A stretch of 64,000 nt of DNA, taken from contig NZ_LN850107.1 in the NCBI RefSeq assembly GCF_900070365.1, forward strand, positions 496,001 through 560,000, written 5' to 3'. The notes below the pieces were generated by a model, which did not search any database, was not told the DNA's origin, and saw only the letters and a program-made list of their open reading frames with translations. Positions 54,432-63,337 of the stretch are shown piece after piece. Within the stretch, counting starts at the first letter, position 1. Each line of letters begins with the position of its first letter. The stretch comes from Alloactinosynnema sp. L-07 (GTDB lineage: Bacteria; Actinomycetota; Actinomycetes; Mycobacteriales; Pseudonocardiaceae). The position numbers and the translations under genes are program-made.

Positions 54432-55277
54432 GTGCTGCGACGGCGGCGGATCAGCAGGCTCGACGCGGGGCGGCCGGTGTCGCCACCGCAGCCACACCCG
54501 TCGGGAGCCCGACCACCCGCGATCCCGGCCGAGTTCGTGCCCAAGCACATCGCGATCGTCATGGACGGCAACGGCCGCTGGGCCAACCAGCGCGGCCTGA
54601 CCCGCATCGAGGGCCACAAGCGCGGCGAGGCCCAGGTCGTCGAGGCGGCGCGCGGGTGCATCGAGATGGGCGTGAAGTGGCTGTCGCTCTACGCGTTCTC
54701 CACCGAGAACTGGCGGCGCAGCCCCGAGGAGGTCCGCTTCCTCATGGGATTCTCCCGTGACGTCATCCACCACCGCACCGACGAACTCGACGAGCTGGGC
54801 GTGCGGGTGCGCTGGTCGGGCCGCAAGCCCCGGCTGTGGCGCAGCGTCATCGGCACGCTGGAGGAAGCCGAGGAGCGCACCAAGCGCAACGACGTCCTCA
54901 ACCTGGCGATGTGCATCAACTACGGCGGCCGTGCCGAGATCGGCGACGCCGCCCGCGAGATCGCCCGCCTGGCCGCCGCGGGCAAGATCAACCCGGACAA
55001 GGTGGACGAGCGCACCGTCGCCAAGTACCTCTACCAGCCGGAAATGCCCGACGTCGACCTGTTCATCCGCCCCTCGGGGGAGGAGCGGACGTCGAACTTC
55101 ATGCTCTGGCAGTCCGCGTACGCCGAACTGGTGTTCCAGGACGTGCTGTGGCCCGACTTCGACCGCCTGCACCTGTGGCAGGCCATCGAGACCTATGCCC
55201 GCCGCGACCGGCGCTTCGGCGCGGCCGAGGACTCCGCCGAGGTCGCCGCCCGGCTCAACGTTGAAGGAGAGGCATGA
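54432..55277 (+). CDS. uppS: Isoprenyl (undecaprenyl/decaprenyl) diphosphate synthase
   Basis: Cis-prenyltransferase that makes the C50/C55 lipid carrier of cell-wall synthesis. 281 residues. The catalytic Asp is in [16 protein letters not shown], then [22 protein letters not shown] and [15 protein letters not shown], all diagnostic. GTG 54432 has AAGGAG upstream. It corresponds to the long-chain synthase (Rv2361c) in M. tuberculosis gene order, next to recO. Confidence 0.94.
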   Translation: MLRRRRISRLDAGRPVSPPQPHPSGARPPAIPAEFVPKHIAIVMDGNGRWANQRGLTRIEGHKRGEAQVVEAARGCIEMGVKWLSLYAFSTENWRRSPEEVRFLMGFSRDVIHHRTDELDELGVRVRWSGRKPRLWRSVIGTLEEAEERTKRNDVLNLAMCINYGGRAEIGDAAREIARLAAAGKINPDKVDERTVAKYLYQPEMPDVDLFIRPSGEERTSNFMLWQSAYAELVFQDVLWPDFDRLHLWQAIETYARRDRRFGAAEDSAEVAARLNVEGEA

Positions 55278-55723
55278 CCAGCGAGGCCGTCACCGAGGCC
55301 GACCTGCTCACCCGGGCCCGCGAGGCCCTGGAGAGCTACCACGATGTCCGCGTCGACGACGACGGCGCCCTGACCTTCCGCCACGGCGACGTGCCGTGCG
55401 CGGTCCAGGCGATGCAGCTGGCCGAGGGCCTGACGGTGCTCAGCCTGACCTGTGTCGTGGCGTGGGACCTGCCCGAGGACGGCACGCTGGCGGTCTCCGC
55501 GGCCGAGCGCGCGGGCCAGGGCCTGTTCGGCACCCTGGGTGTCGTGCACACCGAGCGGGGGATGGACGTGACCTTGCGCTATGCGTTCCCGGCCGAGGGC
55601 CTCGCCGCCCCCGCCCTGGGCACTTTGCTCATGCTGGTCGTGTCGACGGCTTCCCAGTTGCGGGCCGAACTGTTGGGAACAGACGGTGGTGAACAAAGTT
55701 CAAGCGGCGGGTCCCCAACGTGA
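55274..55723 (+). CDS. YbjN/chaperone-fold-like conserved protein
   Basis: 149 residues, soluble, coupled to uppS by ATGA. The alternating helix and strand pattern ([63 protein letters not shown]) resembles the type III secretion chaperone/YbjN fold. There is no catalytic motif. A TGAAC-AAA-GTTCA repeat lies near its 3' end (55690-55702). Confidence 0.65.
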   Translation: MTSEAVTEADLLTRAREALESYHDVRVDDDGALTFRHGDVPCAVQAMQLAEGLTVLSLTCVVAWDLPEDGTLAVSAAERAGQGLFGTLGVVHTERGMDVTLRYAFPAEGLAAPALGTLLMLVVSTASQLRAELLGTDGGEQSSSGGSPT

Positions 55724-55788
55724 TGGGCATCCTGGCATCATTCCGCCCGTGATGACCCTTCGACGGTACCGACCCATGGCAGGCGCCG

Positions 55789-56904
55789 ATGAGTGACGAA
55801 CCCAAGGCCGCCGACCAGCCCGCGGCGCCCGCGTCCGACGACCCCGGCGCGGCTGGCGAGTCGCCCGCGAGCCCGTCGTTCGGCGGCGCCGTGGCGGTCG
55901 CCGAGCGCGCCCCCAAGGGCAAGGCGGACGAGCCCAAGCGTGGGATCACCTCGCTGGAAGTGCTGTGTGGTCTGCTCGTCGTCGCGCTGGTCGGCCAGCA
56001 GTGGATCACGTCCTGGTTCGACAACCCCGCCATCCAGACCGGGTCCACCATCTTCGTGGCCGTCTGCGTCCAGGCGCTGCCGTTCCTCGTCCTCGGCGTC
56101 CTGATCAGCGGCGCGATCGCCGCGTTCGTCCCCGCGACCCTGCTCAACCGGCTGCTGCCCAAGAAGCAGGCCGTCGCGGTGCCCATCGCGGGCGTCGCCG
56201 GGGTCGCGCTGCCGACCTGTGAGTGCGCCGCGGTGCCGGTCGCCCGGCGCCTGATGCAGCAGGGCGTGCCGCAGTCCGTGGCGCTGGCCTTCCTGCTCGC
56301 CGCGCCCGCGGTCAACCCGATCGTCCTGGTCGCCACCAACGTGGCGTTCCCGAACAACCCCGGCATGGTCTGGGCCCGCCTGGCGGCCTCGCTGGCCACC
56401 GCGATCATCATGGGCTGGCTGTGGGCCCGCTTCGGCAAGGCCGAGTGGATCGTCGAACGCGCACTGCGCCGCGCGCCGCAGGCCGAGGGCCGCAACCGCT
56501 GGCGCGTGTTCTTCGAGACCTCCCGCGCGGACTTGGTCGACGCGGGCGGCTTCCTCGTTCTCGGCGGCTTCACCGCCGCCGTCCTCAACGTGGCGATCCC
56601 CCGCGAATGGGTCAACACCCTGGGCGAGCAGATCGTCCTCGGTGTCATCGTGATGGCCGCGCTCGCGGTCGTGCTTGCCCTGTGCAGCGAGGCCGACGCG
56701 TTCGTCGCGGCGTCGATCTCGGGGATGCCGCTGCTGCCGAAATTGGTGTTCCTCGTCGTCGGACCGGCCATCGACGTCAAGCTGTTCGCCCTGCAGGCGG
56801 GCACGTTCGGCCGCTCGTTCGCCATCCGCTTCGCGCCCGCCACGCTGGTCGTGGCGATCGCGTGCGCGGTCGGCTCCGGCCTGATCTTCCTCGGGGGTGT
56901 CTGA
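55789..56904 (+). CDS. Permease of the YraQ/SO_0444 (DUF318) family
   Basis: 371 residues, with about eight transmembrane helices after a Pro/Ala/Asp-rich 55-residue N-tail. The signature PTCECAAVPVARRL is present. Proteins of this family are often metal- or metalloid-regulated permeases. The adjacent TIGR03943 gene overlaps by one base and is its standard partner. Zur and an ArsR/SmtB gene follow on the other strand, so a zinc or metal link is plausible but not proven. Confidence 0.85.
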   Translation: MSDEPKAADQPAAPASDDPGAAGESPASPSFGGAVAVAERAPKGKADEPKRGITSLEVLCGLLVVALVGQQWITSWFDNPAIQTGSTIFVAVCVQALPFLVLGVLISGAIAAFVPATLLNRLLPKKQAVAVPIAGVAGVALPTCECAAVPVARRLMQQGVPQSVALAFLLAAPAVNPIVLVATNVAFPNNPGMVWARLAASLATAIIMGWLWARFGKAEWIVERALRRAPQAEGRNRWRVFFETSRADLVDAGGFLVLGGFTAAVLNVAIPREWVNTLGEQIVLGVIVMAALAVVLALCSEADAFVAASISGMPLLPKLVFLVVGPAIDVKLFALQAGTFGRSFAIRFAPATLVVAIACAVGSGLIFLGGV

Positions 56905-57728
56905 TGCGGCGGGAAACCCAGAACATCCTGCTGATCCTGGTCGGCGGGGCGCTGTTGAAGATCTCCTTCACCAGCACCTACCTGCTCTACGTCAAGCCCG
57001 CCCACCAGCCGTGGCTTATCGGAGGCGGCCTGGTCATGGTCATCCTCGCGGCGGTCTCCATCGCCCGCGACCTGTGGCCCGCCAAGCCGACCGCGGCTGT
57101 GTCCACGGCATCGACCGACGGCGACTCGACGGCCGAGTTCGCCGCGGACGGGCACGCCGCGGGCCATGACGATTCCGGGCACGCCGGTCATGATCACGAC
57201 GACGACGGTGAACACCACCACCCGGCCCGTAGCGCCTGGCTGCTGCTGATGCCGGTGCTGGCGATCTTCCTCATCGCCCCGCCCGCCCTCGGCGCCGACT
57301 CGGTCATGCGCAACGACAACCGCGCCGCGGCCAGCCGCTCGTCGGGTACCGACGGATCGTCGCTTTTCCCGCCCCTGCCCAAGGGCGACGTCGTCTCCAT
57401 CGCGATGAGCGACTTCGCCGCCCGCGCGGCATGGGACTCCGGCAAGTCCCTCGACAACCGCACCGTCAAGCTGACCGGCTTCGTCGTCGCTCAGGGCGAG
57501 ACCAGGTACCTGGCCCGCCTGTCCATCGCCTGCTGCGCGGCCGACGCGTTCCCGGTCAAGGTCAAGCTCGACGGCCCCGGTGCAGGCGGACTGGCCAACG
57601 ACACCTGGCTTGAGGTGACCGGTCAGGTCCAGCCAGGCACGGCCACGAAGGACACCGACTACGTCCCGTCGTTGACCGTCGACGGCATGGTCCAGATCCC
57701 CCAGCCGGAGAACCCGTACGAGGCGTGA
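56904..57728 (+). CDS. TIGR03943-type permease subunit with His-rich loop
   Basis: 274 residues, partner of the preceding permease. Three hydrophobic segments near the N-terminus and around 112-130, with a His/Asp-rich loop between (GHDHDDDGEHHHP), a likely metal-binding site. The C-terminal domain has VVSIAMSDFAARAAWDSGKSL and ARLSIACCAADAFPVKVK, conserved in the family. ATG 56904 shares its base with the previous TGA. Confidence 0.85.
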   Translation: MRRETQNILLILVGGALLKISFTSTYLLYVKPAHQPWLIGGGLVMVILAAVSIARDLWPAKPTAAVSTASTDGDSTAEFAADGHAAGHDDSGHAGHDHDDDGEHHHPARSAWLLLMPVLAIFLIAPPALGADSVMRNDNRAAASRSSGTDGSSLFPPLPKGDVVSIAMSDFAARAAWDSGKSLDNRTVKLTGFVVAQGETRYLARLSIACCAADAFPVKVKLDGPGAGGLANDTWLEVTGQVQPGTATKDTDYVPSLTVDGMVQIPQPENPYEA

Positions 57729-57735
57729 CCCTGGC

Positions 57736-57764
57736 GTCCTCCGGCCCCACGCGGGCCGGAGGAC
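57736..57764. terminator. Bidirectional terminator between permease and zur genes
   Basis: Stem GTCCTCCGGCCC / GGGCCGGAGGAC (12 bp), loop CACGC, in the 37-base convergent gap. Confidence 0.8.
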
Positions 57765-57765
57765 C

Positions 57766-58176
57766 TCAGGTGCAGTTCGCGCAGGTCCCGAAGATCTCCA
57801 CGGTGTGGCTGACCTCGGAGAACCCGTTCTCGGCCGCGACCCGGTCTGCCCACCGCTCCACCGCGGGACCCTCCACCTCGACGGTGTGCCCACACGACCT
57901 GCACACCAGGTGATGGTGGTGGTGACTCGAGCACCGCCGGTAGATCGCCTCACCCGAGTCGGTGCGCAGCACGTCGATCTCGCCCGCGTCGGCCAGCGAC
58001 TGCAGGGTGCGATACACGGTGGTCAGGCCGATGCCCTCGCCCCGCTTGCGCAGCTCCTCATGCAGTTCCTGGGCCGAGCGGAAGTCGTCGAGCTGGTCGA
58101 GCAGCTGCGACACCGCCGTGCGCTGCCGCGTGGAGCGCTTGCCGGGAACGGTCGCCGAACGGTCGGTCGCGGTCAC
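57766..58176 (-). CDS. zur: Fur-family zinc uptake regulator
   Basis: 136-residue Fur-family repressor. Winged helix with LTTVYRTLQSLADAGEIDVLR; metal-rich region SSHHHHHLVCRSCGHTVEVEG; a second CANC pair near the end gives the structural zinc site. The zinc (Zur) subtype is assigned from the shared operon with an ArsR/SmtB zinc sensor, as for furB-smtB in M. tuberculosis. It overlaps the ArsR gene by four bases. Confidence 0.85.
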   Translation of the reverse strand: MTATDRSATVPGKRSTRQRTAVSQLLDQLDDFRSAQELHEELRKRGEGIGLTTVYRTLQSLADAGEIDVLRTDSGEAIYRRCSSHHHHHLVCRSCGHTVEVEGPAVERWADRVAAENGFSEVSHTVEIFGTCANCT

Positions 58177-58568
58177 CGCGGGTCGCCCTCCTCCACGTGC
58201 GCCACAGCGTCGACGACGATGTGGGACAAGTGCTCATCCACCAGTCGGTAAACCACCTCACGGCCGTGCCGCTCGCCGTAGACCACCCCTGCCGACTTCA
58301 GCACCCGCAGGTGCTGGCTGATCAGCGGCTGAGCCACGCCAAGCGCCTCCACCAGTTCGTGCACGCACCGATCAGCCTCGCGCAACTCCAGCACGATCGC
58401 GATGCGGACCGGCGCGGCCAACGCCCGCAGCAGGTCGCCCGCCGCGGTCAGCGTCGTCGCGGGCCGCCGGTGAACGGGCAGCACCAGGGGACGGTCAGGC
58501 GAGTGTTCGTGCTGCTCGGCGGCTGCCCGCAGCTCGTGCGACGCGGCGTCCGAGGTCACGATCGACAT
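58173..58568 (-). CDS. smtB: ArsR/SmtB-family metal-sensing repressor
   Basis: 131 residues. The helix-turn-helix reads CVHELVEALGVAQPLISQHLRVLKSAGVV followed by GREVVYRLVDEHL. Likely alpha-5 metal ligands are D and H in LVDEHLSHIVVDAVAHVEE, as in SmtB-type zinc sensors. It is the first gene of a two-gene operon with zur. The 30-residue N-tail is variable. No clear operator is read by eye. Confidence 0.82.
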   Translation of the reverse strand: MSIVTSDAASHELRAAAEQHEHSPDRPLVLPVHRRPATTLTAAGDLLRALAAPVRIAIVLELREADRCVHELVEALGVAQPLISQHLRVLKSAGVVYGERHGREVVYRLVDEHLSHIVVDAVAHVEEGDPR

Positions 58569-58690
58569 CGTCCTCTCATAGGCCCCAAGCGCCGCTTCGA
58601 CGTCCGGGTGATGGTTACCGTGTTCAACATCCTAGGCGGTCGACCTATTTCCCGACGGCAACACCGCTCAGCGCACCGATATCGACCGTT

Positions 58691-58999
58691 TCAGAGAACC
58701 GAGACAGCGATCGCGACCAACAGCCCGAGGACCAGAACCCGCCCCACCCGCTGACTCGCCGTCTGCACTCGCCAGGTCGCCGCGAGCAGCACGGCCACCC
58801 CCGCCGCCAGCACCCCAAGCAGCGCCGCTCCCAGCACGCCGCGGACCAGAACCCCGGCCGCGAACAGCCCCGCCACCAGGAGGAACACCACCAGCGGATG
58901 GATCCGGGCCAACGGCCCCCGACCGGCGAGCAGCGGTGCCCTGAACGATCGACCTTGCCCCACGGTGCCTCCCGGATCGGTTGGGCTACGGTGCTGCAT
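58691..58999 (-). CDS. Small membrane protein of the uppS-glyS region
   Basis: 102 residues with two or three hydrophobic helices (ARIHPLVVFLLVAGLFAAGVLV, GALLGVLAAGVAVLLAATW, and a C-terminal LVLGLLVAIAVSVL). ATG at 58997-58999 (MQHRSPTDPGG). It is divergent from the antibiotic-biosynthesis-monooxygenase-like gene. It may belong to a small DUF of actinobacteria; I cannot confirm which. Function unknown. Confidence 0.6.
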   Translation of the reverse strand: MQHRSPTDPGGTVGQGRSFRAPLLAGRGPLARIHPLVVFLLVAGLFAAGVLVRGVLGAALLGVLAAGVAVLLAATWRVQTASQRVGRVLVLGLLVAIAVSVL

Positions 59000-59030
59000 C
59001 CTCGCACCACCCCCGGAAAGGCCGCCGACC

Positions 59031-59405
59031 GTGCTGCTGATCGCCAGGTTCACCGCCACCGAGCCCGAGTCGTTCACCGCTCGCGCGCAGCGTGCGCTGG
59101 AACTGCTGCTGGCCCAGCCGGGCTGCCGCCGCGGCCTGCTCGTCCGGTCCACCGAGTCCGCCGACAGCTGGGTGCTGACCGTCGAGTTCGAGTCGGTGTC
59201 GGCTTATCGCAAGTCGCTGTCTCCGTTCGACGTCCGTGAGCACGTGATCCCGTTTCTCGCCGAGGCCGACACCACCGAGCCCGCCGCGTACGAGGTCGTC
59301 ATCGAGGCCGCCCCCGGCGACGTCCGCCGCCACACCAGCCTGCTCGCCGCCGACGCGGCGACCGTCCGCCTCGGCGAGGCGGGCGGCCCGACGACGCCCC
59401 GCTAG
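59031..59405 (+). CDS. Antibiotic-biosynthesis-monooxygenase-fold protein
   Basis: 124 residues. The ferredoxin-like fold of the ABM/dabb superfamily is suggested by ARFTATEPESFTARAQRALELL, GCRRGLLVRSTESADSWVLTVEFES and YRKSLSPFDVREHVIPFLAEA. Active-site residues are not conserved across this family and none can be named. GTG 59031 follows GGAAAGG. The position next to uppS/glyS is common in relatives. Confidence 0.7.
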   Translation: MLLIARFTATEPESFTARAQRALELLLAQPGCRRGLLVRSTESADSWVLTVEFESVSAYRKSLSPFDVREHVIPFLAEADTTEPAAYEVVIEAAPGDVRRHTSLLAADAATVRLGEAGGPTTPR

Positions 59406-59539
59406 CGGCCTCACGCCGAGTCGGATGTGATCCGGGTCTCCCGTTTCGACACCCCAGGCCGGAACTGCGTATCCCTTGATGAACACGTCGTCTGCGGGAG
59501 TGGGGGATTCATGGCTTTTCGGTGCGGAACGGGACATGA

Positions 59540-60127
59540 GTGACCGTGGCTGTCCCAGGAAGTCCCCTTCGGTGGCTGCGTGGGCGGTCCGCGGCGCGAG
59601 GCCCGGAGCCCGCCGGGTTGCGGACCGAACGCGAGGTCCAGACCGCCTACGAAACCTACGGCGGGGAACTGTTCGGGTTCGCGTTCAAGGCACTGGACGA
59701 CCGGCAGCTCGCCGAGGACGTGGTGCAGGAGACGTTCGTCCGTGCCTGGCGGTCGCGGCACGGCTTCGACGCGCACCAGGGCAGCATGCGGACTTGGCTG
59801 TTCGCCATAACCCGGAACGGGATTGTCGACGCCATCCGGCGGCGCCGGGTGGGTGCCGGTAGCCCGTCGGCCGCTGCCCTGCCCGATACGCCCTCGGCAC
59901 TTGACCATGTTGATCAGCTTCTTGAGCAGATCCAGCTCGGCGAGGCGTTGGGGCGGTTGAGCCCGCAGCATCGGGAAGCGGTGGTCGGGGTGTATTTCGG
60001 TGGTCGCACCTGTGCCGAACTGGGCGAGGAACTGGGAATCCCGGCTTCCACCATGCGCAGTCGGCTGTACTACGGGATGCGCGCGTTGCGGTTGGTCCTG
60101 GAGGAGAACGGGTGGCTGGCGCCATGA
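59540..60127 (+). CDS. ECF-type RNA polymerase sigma factor
   Basis: 195 residues. Region 2: LFGFAFKALDDRQLAEDVVQETFVRAWRSRHGFDAHQGSMRTWLFAITRNGIVDAIRRRR. Region 4: ALGRLSPQHREAVVGVYFGGRTCAELGEELGIPASTMRSRLYYGMRAL. It is translated with the zinc-type anti-sigma gene by an ATGA overlap, so sigma and anti-sigma are made in step. Target promoters are unknown; the two exported proteins downstream are candidates. Confidence 0.9.
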   Translation: MTVAVPGSPLRWLRGRSAARGPEPAGLRTEREVQTAYETYGGELFGFAFKALDDRQLAEDVVQETFVRAWRSRHGFDAHQGSMRTWLFAITRNGIVDAIRRRRVGAGSPSAAALPDTPSALDHVDQLLEQIQLGEALGRLSPQHREAVVGVYFGGRTCAELGEELGIPASTMRSRLYYGMRALRLVLEENGWLAP

Positions 60128-60762
60128 AGGACGAGTGCTTCGCCTTCCGTCCGGTGCTGGCCGAGCGTCTGCTGCTCGGGACGCCGTTGCCCGCGGCGGT
60201 GTCCCGGCACCTCGACCAGTGCCAGGACTGTTCCCGCGAGGCGTCCGAGCTCGGCGATGTGGTCCGGTCACTGCGGCGGACCGACCCACGTGTCGAGGCG
60301 GTCGCACGCGAGTGGCCGTCGCGGGAGCTCGACGACCGAATTCGGGATGTGGTCCAAGCGGCGGCCCGACCCCGGCGCAGACGGCGCTTCGCGGTGGCGG
60401 TCGCCGCCGCTGCCATCGTCGCCGCGACCGCGGTGGTCGCCCCACTTGTCGCAGGCCCGGAACAACCACCTGCCACGGCGGCCACACTGGTCCGGCAGGG
60501 GCCGATGATCAGTCATCCGTGGGGCACTGAGGTCCCCGTGTCCCTGTCCGGGCTCCAGCCGGGACAGATCTACCGCCTGATGACCGTCAACTCGGCGGGC
60601 GCGCGGGCGCCGGGTGGCAGCGTGCGGGCGGCAACCGGTGAACCGGTCTCGACCCGCATGGTGACCGGCATGCGTCGGGACGCCATCACCGCCCTGATCG
60701 TCGAGGACGAAGAGGGCGCCACGGTGATCCACGTTCCGGTGGCGCCGCCCCCAACGACCTGA
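60124..60762 (+). CDS. Anti-sigma factor with zinc-finger (zf-HC2/ZAS) domain
   Basis: 212 residues. N-terminal ZAS motif HLDQCQDC (H-x3-C-x2-C) binds the sigma factor. A single transmembrane helix (FAVAVAAAAIVAATAVVAPLVAG, about 86-108) anchors it. The extracytoplasmic part is a small beta domain with an RQGPMISHPWGTEVPVSLSGL block. GTG 60112 would add four residues; ATG 60124 is preferred for the overlap. Confidence 0.87.
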   Translation: MKDECFAFRPVLAERLLLGTPLPAAVSRHLDQCQDCSREASELGDVVRSLRRTDPRVEAVAREWPSRELDDRIRDVVQAAARPRRRRRFAVAVAAAAIVAATAVVAPLVAGPEQPPATAATLVRQGPMISHPWGTEVPVSLSGLQPGQIYRLMTVNSAGARAPGGSVRAATGEPVSTRMVTGMRRDAITALIVEDEEGATVIHVPVAPPPTT

Positions 60763-60844
60763 GGGCCCGACACACGCTTCCTGGCGTTCCCGTGGGCGAT
60801 CAGGCGATTCGTCGCGCCCAAAACATCGAAACAAGGGAGAAAGA

Positions 60845-62386
60845 ATGCGTTCCGCACGCCTTGCCACGTGGCTGTCGGTGGCCACGCTGGGGGTGGGAGC
60901 CGTAGGGCTGGCCATCACCTCCATCGCGCAGGCCAGTCCCGACCCCGCCGCTGCGTCCGCGGCGTCCTCGCAGTTCCCGATTCCGATCTCGGGCAAGGAT
61001 CGCCTCTACACGGCTGACCAGACCTCCAACACCGTCACGGTGGTCGACCCGTCCACCAACACCACTTTGGGCACAATCGCGCTGGGTGACCAGCGAGTGG
61101 GCAGCACGCTGAGTCCGCAGTACCTCGGCGACGTCGGGGTGCACGGCTTAGCGTTCTCGCCGAACCGTCAGCGGCTGGCGGTGGTGAGCGTCACCAGCAA
61201 CACCGTCGACATCGTGGACACGGAGTCAAACAAGGTCCTCAACTCCACCGACGTCGGCCGCGCCGCCCACGAGGGCAGCTTCACCGCCGACGGCAGGCAG
61301 TTCTGGGTCGCGAACCGGGGCCGAGACACGGTCACGATCGTCGACGCCGAGCGCGGCGGTGTCGTGGCCAACCTCGACGTGGGTGCGGGCCCATCGAAGG
61401 TGCTGATGAGCCCGAACGGCAGGTGGGCGTACGTCAACCACATCAGCAAGCCCGAGATCACCGTGATCGACGTGCGCGCTCGCCAGGTCAAGGACCGCAT
61501 CACCGGCCTCGGTGACACGTTCTCCTCCGACCAGTCGATCTCGCCGGACGGCAAGGAGCTGTGGGCGGCCCACAAGCGTGCAGGCAAGGTCTCTGTGGTC
61601 GACCTGGTGGGCAACAAGGTCGTCTCCGTCCTCGAAACCGGCCCTGACACCAACCACCCGCAGTTCGCCGACACCCGCACCGGGAAGTACGTCTACCTGA
61701 CGATGGGCGGGCTGGACGAGACCTGGGTCTACCGCCGGACCGGGGCGAACCCCGTCCCCGTCGCCAAGGTCAAGAACAACGGGCACGCCCCGCATGGGGC
61801 ATGGGCCAGCGGCGACGGCACCCGCATGTACGTCGGCCTGGAGAAGTCCGACGCGGTGGACGTCATCGACACCGCCACCAACAAGGTGATCGACACTGTC
61901 AAGACGGGTCAGGAGCCGCAGGCCGTCGTCTACGCCCCGCGGGCCGCGAAGCCCGGCAGCGCCCTCAACCTCGGCCGTCAGGGGCTCGACCAGCAGGCAC
62001 GCAATGTCCCCACCACGCTGCCTGACGGCACCGCGGGCGACACCCTGGACCCGGTCAAAGGCCGCGTCCTGGAGGCCACCATCCGCCCGGTCGGCGGCCT
62101 GGACATGATCCAGATCCAGGCCCGCCGCCTCACCCCGAACACCGTCTACCAGGCGTACTCCGTGGACGCCCACGGCCGCAGGACCCCGGTGTTCTCCTTC
62201 CCCACCAACGACAAGGGCGCGACCCCGATGGCGCTGTCCTTCGGCGTCTTCAACGGCAAGAGCGTCGCCATCGAGGCCCAGGGCGCGGTGACACCCGTTC
62301 GCAAGGCCGCCTTCGCCGCGCGGATCGATGGCGGCCACGGCCACTCGGTGACGACCGCCGACCTCACCTACTGCGACTGCTGCTGA
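60845..62386 (+). CDS. Secreted YVTN/YncE-type beta-propeller protein
   Basis: 513 residues. Signal peptide (about 1-30) with an AQA-S cleavage site. A propeller made of repeats like YTADQTSNTVTVVDPSTNTT, ...VVSVTSNTVDIVDTESNKV and VGLEKSDAVDVIDTATNKVI fills residues 50-375. The C-terminal 130 residues form a separate beta domain, ending in YCDCC, a cysteine cluster at the very end that may bind metal. ATG 60845 follows AAGGGAG. Likely in the ECF-controlled operon. Confidence 0.82.
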   Translation: MRSARLATWLSVATLGVGAVGLAITSIAQASPDPAAASAASSQFPIPISGKDRLYTADQTSNTVTVVDPSTNTTLGTIALGDQRVGSTLSPQYLGDVGVHGLAFSPNRQRLAVVSVTSNTVDIVDTESNKVLNSTDVGRAAHEGSFTADGRQFWVANRGRDTVTIVDAERGGVVANLDVGAGPSKVLMSPNGRWAYVNHISKPEITVIDVRARQVKDRITGLGDTFSSDQSISPDGKELWAAHKRAGKVSVVDLVGNKVVSVLETGPDTNHPQFADTRTGKYVYLTMGGLDETWVYRRTGANPVPVAKVKNNGHAPHGAWASGDGTRMYVGLEKSDAVDVIDTATNKVIDTVKTGQEPQAVVYAPRAAKPGSALNLGRQGLDQQARNVPTTLPDGTAGDTLDPVKGRVLEATIRPVGGLDMIQIQARRLTPNTVYQAYSVDAHGRRTPVFSFPTNDKGATPMALSFGVFNGKSVAIEAQGAVTPVRKAAFAARIDGGHGHSVTTADLTYCDCC

Positions 62387-62415
62387 CCCCGACCCCGAAC
62401 TGAGAGGACTTTCCC

Positions 62416-63150
62416 ATGCCCAGCCGCACTCGACGGCACGTCACCCGCCTGACCGCCATCGCCGCGAGTGCGGCTGGAGCGTTCGTGCTCCTGGCCGGGC
62501 CGGCCGCGGCGCACGTCCGGGTCATCGCCGACGTGATCCCCGGACAGCCCGCCACCCTCCAGTTCCGTGTCCCCAGCGAACTGGCCGACGCGACAACGGT
62601 GCGGATCGCCGTCGTCGTGCCGCCAGAGGTCGAGGTCACCGAAGTGCCGCTGAAGGAAGGATGGACGGCGGAGACCATCCCCGGGCCTGCCGACCAGGGC
62701 GCCCGGTTGGTGTGGACGGCCGAGCCGGGACACGAGATCCAGCCCGCTGAGAGCGCGACCTTCCCGGTGCTGGTCGGGCCCGTTCCCGACCAGCGCTCCC
62801 TCACCTTCAACACCGAGCAGACCTACTCCAACGGCACCGTCGCCGCGTGGAACCAGCCGCAAACCGGCGGCGAGGAGCCACCTTTCCCCGCGCCAGTGCT
62901 CATCATCAACCCCGAGGCCGCCCCGCCCACCGGGAACGCGGGGCACCCTCCAGCCACCGGCACCGCCCACCCGGGCGCCGGGTCCACCGCGCCGTCCATA
63001 GCCAACGTGGCGGGAGACTCGACAGGTGCCGGACAGACGGGACTGTCCGCTGGGCTCTTGGGTGGTATCGGTCTCGGCGTGGTGCTCGTTGGTGTGGTCA
63101 CCGCCATCCTGCTCCGACGGCGTAGGAGCAGGATGGCGGCGCGCTCGTAG
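62416..63150 (+). CDS. YcnI-like (DUF1775) copper-binding membrane protein
   Basis: 244 residues. Signal peptide with cleavage before His (GPAAA-HVRVIA), so the mature N-terminal His can form the copper site known for YcnI. The DUF1775 domain is about 34-165 (TLQFRVPSEL, VVPPEVEVTEVPLKEGW). A Gly/Pro/Ser linker leads to one C-terminal helix (GLLGGIGLGVVLVGVVTAILL) with RRRR stop transfer. A perfect 15-bp repeat lies in the last codons. Confidence 0.85.
   Translation: MPSRTRRHVTRLTAIAASAAGAFVLLAGPAAAHVRVIADVIPGQPATLQFRVPSELADATTVRIAVVVPPEVEVTEVPLKEGWTAETIPGPADQGARLVWTAEPGHEIQPAESATFPVLVGPVPDQRSLTFNTEQTYSNGTVAAWNQPQTGGEEPPFPAPVLIINPEAAPPTGNAGHPPATGTAHPGAGSTAPSIANVAGDSTGAGQTGLSAGLLGGIGLGVVLVGVVTAILLRRRRSRMAARS
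63101..63139 (+). terminator. Hairpin inside the 3' end of the YcnI gene
   Basis: Perfect 15-bp arms CCGCCATCCTGCTCC / GGAGCAGGATGGCGG with a 9-base loop, ending 11 bases before the stop codon at 63148-63150. It encodes the end of the helix and the Arg tail. Probably a terminator placed within the coding region. Confidence 0.55.
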
Positions 63151-63294
63151 TGCCCCGCTCGGGTCGGACGGCGCTCGCTGATCCCGCCCGTTGCCTGCCC
63201 AGTACGCGGGCCGCCCGCCACGCGCGGTGATCGTCGAGTGGTCGAACGAGCGCCCACAGTGACTCCCCGATCGGGTACCGGGAAGGTCGCGGAC

Positions 63295-63300
63295 TACCCT
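63295..63300 (+). promoter_or_regulatory. Candidate -10 (TACCCT) of glyS
   Basis: A hexamer 38 bases upstream of the glyS start. No good -35 and no T-box leader (no TGGN-type GGTGG core) could be found in the 187-base gap. Confidence 0.3.
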
Positions 63301-63337
63301 GGCGGCCTGCGACCTTGAGTTCCCGCATGGAGGGTCA

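Noticed and set aside
55690..55702. TGAAC-AAA-GTTCA as a Zur box before the permease
   Set aside because: Does not match the known Zur consensus closely and lies inside the upstream coding region.
63151..63337. T-box riboswitch before glyS
   Set aside because: No T-box core sequence and no matching stem pattern in the gap.
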